In this document: one piece after another, positions 22,797 through 48,045 of the stretch
How the letters are laid out: each line of letters begins with the position of its first letter
Numbering within the stretch: the stretch's first letter is position 1
NCBI RefSeq assembly: GCF_000004195.4
Contig: NC_030683.2
Location: forward strand, 49,861,358 to 49,925,357
From: Xenopus tropicalis
Lineage: Eukaryota; Chordata; Amphibia; Anura; Pipidae
Length of the DNA: 64,000 nt
Direction of reading: 5' to 3'
Notes under the pieces: generated by a model
The model's database searches: none
What the model saw: only the letters and a program-made list of their open reading frames with translations
Told to the model about the DNA's origin: nothing
Translations under genes and position numbers: made by a program

Positions 22797-23213
22797 CAGG
22801 GGTCCCCAACCGCCAGGCCACGGACCAGTGGCAGGCTGCGTTGTGTCGGTGACGTTGCGAATGAAAGCACCATGCGCATAAAAGCGCGAATGAATGCATC
22901 ATGGGCATAACGGCACGAATGAACGCATAATGCACATAAAGCCGCAAATGAACGCATCATGTGCATAAAGGCGCAAATGAAAGCATCATGCGCAAGACGG
23001 GTGCAAATGAATGAGTTGTATAAATAATTACACATCACTTTTTTAAATAAAATTATTACATTTACATTATGTGTGTATTAATTATATACTATGAACTGAC
23101 TAGTTTATTGTGTTTTATTATGCGCCTAAAATGCATGTGTCCCCCCCCTGGTCCTTGGAAAAATTGTCCTGCTTGAAACCGGTCCTTGGTGCAAAAAAGG
23201 TTGGGGACCACTG
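22797..23213. mobile_element. Non-autonomous hAT (Charlie-like ends) with 8-bp TSD
   Basis: Ends CAGGGGTCCCCAACCGCC and AGGTTGGGGACCACTG are inverted and flanked by exact ccttagga at 22789-22796 and 23214-23221. The subterminal pair ccacggaccagtgg / ctggtccttgg is also typical of this hAT group. The core is a 29-bp tandem repeat (22859-23010). Confidence 0.93.
22859..23010. repeat. 29-30-bp tandem repeat inside the hAT, about 5 copies
   Basis: Units start (g/a)aatgaa(a/t/c)gca and continue with (c)catgcgcataaaggcgc, each about 29 bp, differing at 3-6 positions. Rich in CpG and gcgc. Confidence 0.9.
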
Positions 23214-23323
23214 CCTTAGGACACATCTTTGAACAAACACAAAGTCTAAACAACTAATAGAGAATATGGTATAATAAAACATAAAAAATTAGATATGTGT
23301 TGTCTTAAGTGCATTCTTTAGAG

Positions 23324-23481
23324 CAGAGCTATAAAACTAAAGGCCCAAAGGCTACATTAAGTCCTGCCATAGATTCTCTAAAAACCTCTTTGAATGATAT
23401 AATTGCTTTAAATTAATACGATCCTGAACATGTAAAATGCAAATAACTGGTCCAAAGCGTGGAAAGTCTTGGACAGCACTG
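23324..23481. mobile_element. Short hAT remnant
   Basis: CAGAGCTATAAAACTAAAGG at the left, and GTCTTGGACAGCACTG at the right, resemble shortened ends of elements A and B. The flanks do not give a clear duplication. Confidence 0.5.
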
Positions 23482-23521
23482 TGTTATAGCAGCAACAAGA
23501 GATAAGGTAATAAAAGTCTGT

Positions 23522-23745
23522 TACCTGGACACCCATTATTCAGAAATTTATAGGAAAGCCATCTACCATGGAGTCCATTTAAGCTAATAATTTTAAGTTT
23601 TACAAATTATTTCCTTTGTCTCTGTAATAATAAAATAGTACCTTGTATTTGAAGGTAACTAAGCTACGGAATCCATTTTAGTGGCAAAATGTTTAAATGA
23701 TTTTTAGCAAACTTAGTAAATGGTGATGCAAAGATCCCATATATT
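23522..23745 (+). repeat. Degraded 'tatgggatc' family MITE
   Basis: acacccattattcagaaa, ggaaagccatctaccatg and taataaaatagtaccttg correspond to blocks of the family copy at 28842-29155. Ends are lost. Confidence 0.55.
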
Positions 23746-25703
23746 TAAAACAGAATATGTTACAGTATTACAAAGGGTTTTGCAATCATTGATGTGAATT
23801 ATTGACTGACCAGTCAAGAAACCCACCATCTTAATTATCCCGGAATGCAAGCAGACTCAATGAATAATGCAAGGGGTCACAAAAGCTTCAGCTTCTGTTT
23901 ACAAACACTTACCGGCAGTGTTCTACATACCCTATGTCTAACTGACCTCCAGATTTGCACAGCCAACATTAATGAAACTATATCTCTCACTTCTGTCACC
24001 TTTCACATTCTATTTAGACACCCTAAATACTTGTATGCCATTGCTCTAAGGCTTTTCTTTTTCTGCCAGCAGAGAAAAGGCAGATTTGCCCAACTTCCTT
24101 ACCATATGTGTGCATACTAACAGAATTAAAATTCAAAAGTCACTGGTCACATGGAGTGGATTTGGGCCAGGTATCCGTTTTCTGGTAGAAATCTACATCA
24201 ACTTGCCAATGCACTCCGTATCAGACTGGATTTTGAAAGCTTTCCAATTGATATCTGGCTGATTTTCAGGGAGAAGGGGGATAGGCAGCCAAAACAAACT
24301 GTTGCGCTGTGAGGCTACATATATATTATTTTTTTTATTGTTTCCATTCAGGCCTTTTTCTACCTTTCTTTCATTCAAATCACTGCTGGACTGGAGGGGT
24401 AAACTGGACCCTGGCAGCCATATAGTTAGTGATATTCCACAATGGAGAGCTGCTCAAGAAAAACCTGTATTATTAAAAAGCCACACAAAATAGAATGGCT
24501 GCAAATGGCTTATAATACTAATGTCTATCATCATACCAAAATTAAATTTAAAGGTGAACTATTTCCCTATGTCTGGATTTCTGGAGTTTCTTCCCACATT
24601 CCAATAACATACAGGCAGGTTAATTGGCTTCAGGTTAAATTGACCATAATGTCTGTGAATGTGACAGGGTCCTTAAATTGTAGGTTCCTCTGGGTCAGGG
24701 ACTTATAGGAATAATGCATAATTGCTGTAACGCTCTGCAGAAATGTGTTGGCGCTATATAAATACCAGGAAATAAATACCCTAGTATTAATTAAATACCC
24801 ATAGTGTTTTGCAGATAGTTGATTTCAGAATTCATGTAACTAAATAGCTGCTCATACTGTGGTCTCCAGAGCAACAAATCAGTTGCACTGTAAATAAGTG
24901 GCTCAGTGCTGCCCCCTACCTACATGTGTATGCACAACTGAGCTCCTACTACTCCCATGACAGTAATGGCAGTAAATGTACTGCTCTGTGATAGGGTCGT
25001 CTCCCACATTGTCTAGCTCAGTGCTGCCCCCATTCTGTGCACCATACAACTGACCTGTTCAGACTAATGTCACCATAGCAGTGAGTAAAACATTATCAGT
25101 GTACAGCGAATACTTGGTAGAGTGTGCCTCTCCTTAGGAATTAGGGCTAATAGAAATGACATGCGTTATAGTGAATGGCCTGGATAACTGAAGAGTATGT
25201 GACCTCTAGCTCAGCAAACATCCCAAAATGTGAAAGTGATTTCAATGGGCCTGTGCGCCATGTCAAAAAGATGTTATTTTAACATATATGTGATCTATGA
25301 GTATGTACAGAACACTAACAATTCAAACGTATTATAAACAACCATGTGTGCCAGTAGGGAGAGGATGTACTTTGAGCTAAGATCACTCAAACTCTTCTAT
25401 GCAGATTTGCAAAGCAGGCGCTCTGACAGCGGCCATTAGCGGCGCTACGCTAAGCATAAGAACAAGCATATTGCTGTGATTCCCACCAGATCGCTCCACA
25501 ACAGCCAGAGCGTTTTTAAAAGTAGTAAATTCCTTTCAAATCAAATTCAGCTGGATTGGTGGGTATGTCACGCCGCCTTCTGCCTGTGTATTAAATTCCA
25601 TAGAACATAGAAAAAACACCAGAGCTGAGTAAATAAAGCAATGTAGCGCAATCCCACTTCCCCGCAGGAACGCTCCCCCCCCATTACCCAGGCGCCCGCT
25701 ATT
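23746..25703. other. Intergenic upstream of glud1
   Basis: Mostly AT-rich to about 25,400 with a LINE fragment at 24570-24785. From about 25,400 onward GC and CpG rise (cggccattagcggcgc), marking the glud1 promoter region. No separate gene can be supported. Confidence 0.5.
24570..24785 (+). repeat. LINE L2/CR1-type 3' end fragment
   Basis: gagtttcttcccacattcc, acataca.gcaggttaattgg, ttgtaggttcctctgggtc, gcagaaatgtgttggcg and ctatataaataccagg follow the order of the frog L2/CR1-like 3' end. The same block order is split around the Tc1 element at 16600-17942. Confidence 0.6.
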
Positions 25704-25743
25704 GCCCCGCCCACTCCCGGCCGGACGCTCTCACCATATAAAG
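25704..25743 (+). promoter_or_regulatory. glud1: glud1 core promoter: GC box and TATA box
   Basis: GCCCCGCCC at 25704-25712 is an Sp1-type GC box. TATAAAG at 25737-25743 is a TATA box 101 bp before the ATG, so transcription would begin near 25770. The surrounding 25,400-26,240 is locally CpG-rich, as in a CpG-island housekeeping promoter. Confidence 0.7.
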
Positions 25744-25844
25744 TGAGCGGCTGCGCATAACCCTCCCTGCTGTCACAGCACTAGCGGCCGCTGCTGTCAT
25801 TAACCCTCCAAGTCTTTCTGCGTTCTCTTCACCGTCCCGTAACA

Positions 25845-40696
<14,852 letters not shown>

Positions 40697-41327
40697 AGAA
40701 GGAAACCTGTTGGATCACTATATTTGCCATCTTTTTCATAAAAACCTTTTCATATATGTTTACATGTAACAGAGGCTTTTTGTTTTTTAAATCTCCCCCC
40801 CCTTAACCCATTTAAGGTTTGTGCCGCGTCGTAGAGGACTCCAATTCCAGATGCTTCCGTCCATTATTTTTTGGATTTTTTTTTTGTAAACTTACACTAT
40901 TGGTGTATAAATTGTCAAATAGCCGCATGCATAGGAATTAACTAAATTCTTTATCATTTACCTCTTGGCACCTACTTGGTTATCTGTTCATCTAAATTTT
41001 TATGGGGCACAGTCTCAAATTCCTGTGGGATTGTGTGGTCTCCAGAAATGATTGCTGTTTAACCAGTGATTTATTGTAACTGATCAGGTGATGAACTGAA
41101 GTTCAAGTTAACCACTTACTGCCTTAGAAACAAGGTGTATGCTGTTGTGTGTTTTTTTTTTTTTTTTTTTAATAGTACCCACTGTAGCTCAAGTCATGAG
41201 CCATTGCTGGGTTTTTAGCAATGTCATTTCTTTGCCATGTCTGAGAGCGAAATCCTTACATGTACCTTTTAATTTTAGAAAGGCAGGGGCTTTTTTAAGT
41301 TCAGTTCTGACCTACTATAGAAATAAA
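40697..41327 (+). other. glud1: glud1 3' UTR (predicted)
   Basis: AT-rich, without further frame, extending from the stop to AATAAA at 41322-41327. Its end is inferred from that signal only. Longer isoforms are possible. Confidence 0.6.
41322..41327 (+). terminator. glud1: glud1 polyadenylation signal
   Basis: AATAAA 626 bp after the stop codon, in the sequence gaAATAAAAGC. First canonical hexamer in the 3' UTR. Confidence 0.6.
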
Positions 41328-42102
41328 AGCTAAAATCTCTTCTGATAACTGTTTATTGGATTGCTTCGAAAATACTTCTAGATTAAGCCCTTCATAATAA
41401 TGCACTTTGTGGATTAAGAACACCTTTTTATTGATTTGTTGCAGATTAAATTCTGCAGGCCATTTTTGAGCTTCGCTGCTGGAACATGATTCTCTTAAAG
41501 TTATGTTATATTTGTTTTAATGAGAGGGAAGAAAATATAAGAAATAGGGGAGGGGGTGTAAAGATTCACAAAATTGGAATTAAGATGAATTTGGAATTCA
41601 ATTAATCCAGAAAATTATTATAAGACAAATTCACAATTGCCTGAACAACATTATTATTTTTTTTTTTTTTTTTTTGCATAAACCTTGGAGTAAAAATTTC
41701 TCCAGTTTAACTCCCCATCTTCATGAATTTGACTTCCAAAACATATGGAGATAATGGTACTCAAGATTTACTTATTTGGAGTACAGCTTACACCACAGTA
41801 ACATTCTGAAACAGCAATTTAACACACAAAGTGTAAACAAAACTGCTGCATTCACAAAACAGATGAAGGCTTATGTGAATTTAACATTTAATATTTTTTA
41901 TTTTTTTAATCTTAATTTCAGTTTCCTTTTAATTTGGTGAATCTCCCCCCATACTGTATATGCAAAGTAACCATGCTGGAGTAAATGTCTATTGTAGTCC
42001 TTTTAATGGGACTGAAAGCTCCCTATATGCAATTTGCCATAAACTGCATGACTTTGACCCAGGGATCTACAACATGTCACAGATATCATTGGCTAAGCAG
42101 TG
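41328..42102. other. Intergenic downstream of glud1
   Basis: AT-rich with a T tract at about 41656-41675. No exon or transposon end can be supported. Confidence 0.45.
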
Positions 42103-42433
42103 TTAGACTGATGTCAGACGAGGCGTAAGGGGCATATCTTCAGCAAGCGGAATAACGATTGCTGAAAATGCTGCTCTACACCTCCTACTTGTGCCTGCAC
42201 CCGAATTAATAGAATACGCCCAGGTGCAGGCATATGTAGCGGAAATATGCATAAAACCGCGAGAGTTTGAAAGTCTAGCATTTTTATGCGTATTTGGCTA
42301 CATGTGCCTGCACCCGAGTGTATCCTATTAATTCGGGTGCAGGCACATGTAGGAGGTGTAGGGTGGTATTTTCAGCAAATTCTTTTCCGCTTGCGGAAAA
42401 TACCCGCCCTACGCCTCATCTGGCATTAGCCTT
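42103..42433. mobile_element. Palindromic MITE, 'gatgccacacg' family, copy 2
   Basis: gactgatgtcagacgaggcg at the left and cgcctcatctggcattagc at the right, with caagcgg / ccgcttg layers and two copies of gggtgcaggcacatgtag-type sequence. Same family as 3540-3793. Confidence 0.75.
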
Positions 42434-42976
42434 ATCTGTGAAGAAAACGGTTATTTAGGTGCTCAATGTTGCATTAATCACTGACCATGACTGCAAAAGC
42501 TTTGACTCTCCTAACCACCTGAAAAATACTGTGTAGATGTTACTATTTAGCTGATATATTTAACATTTTTTTAATATAAGGCTAGCCCTGCATAGTTCCA
42601 AGGGCTTCTCAGAAGCCTTGGCACATGTATGATATGCACATTGGCTTTTTTCTAAGTTTATAACTGCATGACTTGACAAGTTAATCAAACACATTAAAAA
42701 AAACTTATTTCAAGTATATTTTTGTATTCTGTTTGCATATAATTAAACATTTGCTATCTCTCACAAAACAAGCTTTCACAATATATAATTATAGTCAACA
42801 TACTAAGAAAGCCCTAGATATAGTATAGTTCTTCTTCTACCTCCAACGTGAAAAAATACAGACCCCGCAATTCCACTTGCAAGAAAATGGATAAAAATGA
42901 ACTGACTCAAGCCAGTGAAAGCCCATTATGCAGCAAACTTTTTTTTTTTTTTTTGTAGGATTTCCTTTTTCTCTGT
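42434..42976. other. Intergenic, no gene seen
   Basis: AT-rich spacer, T tract at 42941-42954, otherwise featureless. Confidence 0.45.
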
Positions 42977-43300
42977 ACAGGTATGGGGACTTATCCAGAA
43001 TACTTGGTACCTGGGATTTTCCAGATAAGGGGCTTTTCTGTAATTTGGATCACCACACCTTATGTCTACTAAAAGTATTTAAACAATAAATAAGCCCAAT
43101 AGGATTGTTTTGCCCCCAATATGGATTTATGCAACTTACCAGTAGTTACCGACAGGTAAACGGTACTGTTTTATTATTCATTTAAAAAAAAAAAAAAAAA
43201 ATAGAGCTATTTGATTACAATGGATTACATTAGAGATGGCCTTTCTGTAATTCAGAGCTTTCTGCATATCTGATTTCCAGATAAATGATCTCATGCCTGT
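42977..43300 (+). mobile_element. 'acaggtatgggatc' MITE, diverged full-length copy
   Basis: acaggtatggggacttatcc at the left and gatctcatgcctgt at the right, with aataagcccaataggattg, ggtactgttttattattc and a poly(A) run at 43183-43201 inside. Confidence 0.75.
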
Positions 43301-43599
43301 AATAATAAAAAAAAAAAATACTGTGTACTCAATGGCAATTGTTTTTATAGATTTAATGTATTAGTTAAAAAAAAAAAAAATAGATTATACTGTGTTAGGA
43401 ACATTTTTAATGAGTTTCAGTACGTCAGAATGTGACATTAAGCAGTTGACCACTACATTCTGTGGAATGCTAGTGGGCTGTAGCTGAGGACTATCGTGTC
43501 TGAATCATTGCTCTCCTTTGCATAGTGTATATGGGGCAAAATAATTTGAGCAATATCCAGCTCTGAAAATATATCTTTCACTACTAAACTGTTTATAAA

Positions 43600-43900
43600 C
43601 ACTAGATAATTTCGAGATTAACAAGTGGGTTTTCACTAGAACTTGTTTTTTTTTTTCGTTATTCCCAGAAAAATATTAGTTTTGAAAATAACTCCCATTC
43701 GAGTTTTAACAATGCTTTCAACTCGAAAAATTTGGAATTTTTGAATGTAAACCCGAAATTTTCATTCAAACTATTCAAGCATTATCGTGACATTTTAATA
43801 AATACAACAATGATCAAGTTTAATTCAAATTTATACTATATCGAGTTTATACGACTTTCAAGGCCAGACAAAAACGAATTTTAGTAAATGTGCCCCTAAT
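43600..43900. repeat. A/T-rich MITE related to 9207 and 61771
   Basis: Motifs tcgagatt, actcgaaaaatttgga, cgaattttagtaaatgtgcc and the gtgcccctaa ending resemble the family, with approximate limits. Confidence 0.5.
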
Positions 43901-43914
43901 TATATAATAACACT

Positions 43915-45322
43915 TAAAGGGTATGTTCACTTTTAAAATAAACATATTTGGCTATTTAAACATTATTTACAATTCGGAATCATTTTTAATAAGTGGGTTT
44001 TTTTTTTTAAGTACCTACCTTTACAGTTAGTGCTGCATAAAGCTTTGAGTCTCTTCGCTCTGCCAGCCAGGGGGCTTCTGATGTAGTCCCAACACAGGGA
44101 GGTGCAGGCAGCACTCTCTAGTTGACACATTTGTAGAGATCCAATACAGTAAGGAGTGGTTGTATGTTTACTACTATTAACGGTGGGCCTGGGTGCTCAT
44201 GCCGAAGACTTTCAGCAGGGGGAGTAGTACTTGCCAAATATGAAACTGGCTGGAGCTCGTACAGAACAAATATTAGAAACTAGAAGCAGTTAGTTATTTT
44301 AAAATAATTCTTTCAAAATAACTAGCTGCTTCTAGTTTCTACTCTGTGGTTCAGATCAGTGCCAACCTGTTTTATATTTGGTCAATCAAAGCTCTCTAAT
44401 GTGCAAGCCTCTTTTTTGCCTGCTAGTCATTGATCAGATTTGGCTGAATCAAGCCATCCATTCATGGAAATGCAAATTCAAGTGCAGTAGTGGTCAAAAA
44501 CGGCACTTCCTCCTTTCTGCTTTTAACCTCATTCAGACATTGATGGTCACAGCCATGGTGTCCCCTGGTTTCGGGAGACCAAAGAGACCTACGGATTTAG
44601 TTCTTACATAAAAAAAAAAAAAAAGATCTATTTTTTTTAATATTCTTTAAGTGGCTTAGAGAAGTGATCCTGCTCTTATCCACAGCTCCATGTAACTACA
44701 CTGACGGGCACAGCTTTGGCCTGAGTGCAGCTACGCAGAGTGGAGATCAGCCCAAAAAATGTGAAAGCAGGAATTTTCAGACCAATTTCCCTTCCTTGTA
44801 GCTGTGCTCAGGCCAAAGCTGTGACTGCCGGTGCAGTTATGCTGAACTATGGATTCACTTCTCTTAATCAGAGAGAATCAGACCCTATGCTTGGTGTGCC
44901 CACGGCCTTAACATTAAATCAATACATAAGACCTGCCATGCTACAATAAATGCATAGTGTAAAGCTGGCTATACATGCACTGATAATCATACAAAACAAA
45001 GTACAATTTTCAGATAGTGTGTGGTCTCCGAATTATTGTCCCAACAATTTTCATTCTATGGCCGATCAGTCATTTCGTCGATCTGACAAGTCAGATAAGG
45101 ATAATATCTGTCCGTGTATTGTTTGTCTGACGATATCCATGGCTGACCCACAATGTATTTCCTAGACATAACCTTTATAAGATTGTTGTCTGCAAATGGT
45201 CAGGACAATGAAATTGTAGGATTAAAGTTCTAAAAACATCTGCTGACTACATCAGAAGCCCCCTGGCTGGCAGAGCAAAGAGACCCAAAGCTTTATGCAG
45301 CACTACTTGTAAAGGTAGATAC
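43915..45322. mobile_element. T2-like element with distant inverted arms and inserted core
   Basis: Starts near ttaaagggtatgttcac. A 78-bp arm at 44011-44088 (gtacctacctttacagttag, agtgctgcataaagctttga, ctctgccagccagggggctt) returns inverted at 45245-45322, about 1.15 kb away. Between them lie a hairpin at 44278-44338 (aactagaagcagttagttat against ataactagctgcttctagtt) and a second inverted pair, acagctttggcctgagtgcag (44709-44729) against ctgtgctcaggccaaagctgt (44802-44822). The size suggests other elements inserted in the core. Confidence 0.65.
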
Positions 45323-46039
45323 TTTGAATCTAGTTTTAGATTGTTGTATTAAAACGTGCAATAAATTCCCAAATGTTTGACGACTAAAATCTAAACCTGT
45401 ATGGCCAGTTTAAGAAACAGTGGGACATGTATCAAGGCTGTACCAAACTTTTATTTAAGTGTATTCCACTGTGGGAGCGGTCTGTTATTGGATAGTTTGT
45501 TTACAGTTTACTGATCATTTGAGGAATGCGAGGCACTTCTGATAAATGCAATTTTTCTCATGATACAGTAGCCTAAGGGTAATGACATTTTAAGCATTTT
45601 CTCTGCTGGCAGAAAACTGCCGGCAGAGAAAAGGCAGGTACAGGGCGAAACTGGATTTCAGCATGAGAACATGCATGCTGTGTCAACACCCTAAAGCTAA
45701 TTCATTTTTTGTGTCTGCTTATAAGGTGTTATAAAAAAAAGCATGCTAAAATCCAGATAACGGGTGTGTTTGCCATAGCTCTCCAACTGTTGCATTTGTT
45801 GTTAAATATTCTAGATGCCCAAGTATGAGCCAGTAATCAATTTGACACATGGGCATGACAAGCAGCCCTGATTGGCACAAGCCTTAATGTGCATATAAAA
45901 AGAATGAATTATGGGCCATGCCCCTAATCTATCTGCAACAACTAATCATGTCTACATGTGCCTGAAACTTTGCCCCCTTTTAAGTAAGCCCCTTGCCTTT
46001 TATAGGATAAACAAAAAACCCTCTTATCTTGTAGGCAAT
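45323..46039. other. Intergenic, no gene seen
   Basis: Holds a short hairpin, ttctctgctggcagaaaa against ctgccggcagagaa, at about 45598-45630 beside 'cctaagggtaatgaca', a motif shared with the palindromic MITE at 56594. Otherwise plain. Confidence 0.45.
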
Positions 46040-46497
46040 TATGAATAATAAATTATGCTGGTTTTTACTGTGGTCTAAAAATTAATACTATCTGTAAAAA
46101 TGGCCCTGTTATTGGACCTCCCTGTAGATTCTCTCCGGTCCCTGTCTGCTTTTAAAATAAGGGGTGGGCATGTCCTAACAGTTCCTGGCAGAAGCACAGT
46201 AGGAGGGGAGTAGCCAATAACAGCCCTGCAGCACAAAAGCAGAGACTGATTTTAGATCCCTATTAGGTCAGCCTAGCTGCTGATTGGTTCCTGTTCTACA
46301 GTGCAGTGTGCTGAGTGTCATTGGCCCCCTTACATAGCTTGGGATAGGATGCAACAGGAAGTGGAACAGTAGTGTTTCTAGATACATTTTCAGTAAACCA
46401 GCCTAAAACACTACTTTTTAAAGCACATTCCTTCTATGTTTAGATGAGCACAATTCACTGGCACAATATTGACTTGCACACAATATGTCCCCATTAA
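46040..46497. mobile_element. T2-like MITE, second copy of the 27796 family
   Basis: Shares tctgtaaaaatggcccc-like, aaggggtgggcatgtcc, tcagcctagctgctgattgg and gcacattccttctatgttta with 27796-28292, and ends caatatgtccccattaa. The left end is unclear. Confidence 0.7.
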
Positions 46498-46762
46498 GGG
46501 TCCATGATTCGGGACTTTGGGACCATTGGGAGGTATGCAAAAGTGTGCTGCATCTGACAGAGCAGCCTTGTTTGAGTCATAAACACCATCTGCTCCATAA
46601 ACACAGGGTAAAGGGAAGTAACAATCTGCTCATGTAACCCCTCTGATCCAGTGAATCAATATGGCAATGCAAACAATGATGAGCCTATGAGATAGCAAAC
46701 TCCAATAATAATGTTACATGAAATGGTACATAAAAGTGATCCTAACACCCACCGGATCACTA

Positions 46763-46976
46763 TAAATCTACAAAAAAATTAAATAATCCCCAAAAGATTG
46801 TTTTGCCACCAAAATGGATTTATGCAGATTCCATCAAGTACAAGGTACTGTTTTGTTATTAAACAGAAAATGAAATCATTTTAGAAAATAATTGTTTACT
46901 TATAAAGGACTCTATGGGAGATGCTCTTTCCCACGATTATTGGGTTTCCAAATAAGAGATCCCATACCCATGTAAA
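46763..46976 (-). repeat. 'acaggtatgggatc' MITE, right half
   Basis: ttgttttgccaccaaaatgg, tcaagtacaaggtactgttt, ggactctatgggagatg and ggatcccatacc-like agatcccatacccat place it in the family. Confidence 0.65.
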
Positions 46977-47110
46977 GTTGGCCATACACTATAAGATCCG
47001 CTCCTTTGGCAAGGTCACCAAACGAGAGGATCTTGCCACTGATATGCCCACCTAAGGTGGATGATATTGGAGTAATTGGATTGTTTGGTTTAAGGGCCAA
47101 ACGATGGGAA
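46977..47110. repeat. 'ggccatacac' hAT-type MITE fragment
   Basis: gttggccatacactataag, gatccgctcctttggcaagg, caccaaacgagaggatctt and cccacctaaggtgg belong to a common frog MITE. A relative ('gctggctatacatgcactga') lies at about 44963. Only one end is recognisable. Confidence 0.55.
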
Positions 47111-47886
47111 GTCCCTAATCCAACAGGAGAGGGGGCTATATTAGATGTTAGAGTACACAGGCACCTCAGCTAGTATCTGCAACTGCATTTAGAAGATTAT
47201 TTGGAATTGTGGACTTAAGAATAATGCTTAATGCAAGGGTGGATGGAGTTAAACATATCCCGAATAATATATTCTTTTAAAAGGGCATAGTACATATTGT
47301 GTATACTATGTACAGTGGATAATTGTATTAATATATGAAATCCACAAGTGGGATGATTAGCAACAGATGTTTTTTACAGGATGAGGCACTCCCCAATGCT
47401 GCTTACCTCTCCTGCACTCAGACATGTTGAGGGCACAATTGCAATCTCCTACAGAAAAAATAGCAGAACTCATAACTAAAATTCTGCTTTTAAAAACAAC
47501 CAGGGTTAGCTTTTTGCAGGCTCGCTTATCTTCCCGGAGGTCTAGCTGTTTAGACGCTAGTTTTGCTGACTGCATTTATTTTAACTCAGCTGTTCTCTAT
47601 TTATTTATAGAATGCAAAACAGCTTTGTTTAATGCACCTCACCTTGAAATTGTCATACATATATATATATATATTTGTAATTTGCCCACATCAAGCCACC
47701 TATCAAATGTATGTTTTCAGCTCACCAGTCAATGCTACTTGGTTGCTACAAGTTACTAGATAATCAGCAAATTGAAATGTTGAGTACATAACCCCCTTAA
47801 ATTGCAGACATTTTGCTTTTTTTAATATAAAATCTAAGTTATAAAATTAAAGTCTGAAAAGGGCTGTTCTGTTTCAAAGAGTAATA
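47111..47886. other. Intergenic between glud1 side and adirf
   Basis: AT-rich with a small (TA) run at 47658-47674. The open frame at 47424-47759 has no supporting features. No gene supported. Confidence 0.45.
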
Positions 47887-47892
47887 TTTATT
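47887..47892 (-). terminator. adirf: adirf-like gene polyadenylation signal
   Basis: AATAAA on the minus strand (tttatt on plus), 62 bp downstream of the stop codon. Confidence 0.65.
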
Positions 47893-47953
47893 GTATAAGT
47901 ATCATCAGCAATACATTATGTGCTGCAGTTATCACTGGTGTATATTCTAGATT

Positions 47954-48045
47954 TTATTTCAGCAATCCTCTAGGCAGTTTATCCTTAACCTGTCCAGCCA
48001 CTTGGTCACTTGCTTGTTGAGCAGCTTGGCATCCTTGGTCAACAA
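47954..48045 (-). CDS. adirf: adirf-like exon 3 and stop
   Basis: 92 nt after acceptor tttgccag. Encodes VVDQGCQAAQQASDQVAGQ, then VKDKLPRGLLK and TAA (47956-47954). The C-terminal GLLK matches the mammalian FGLLK end. Confidence 0.88.
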
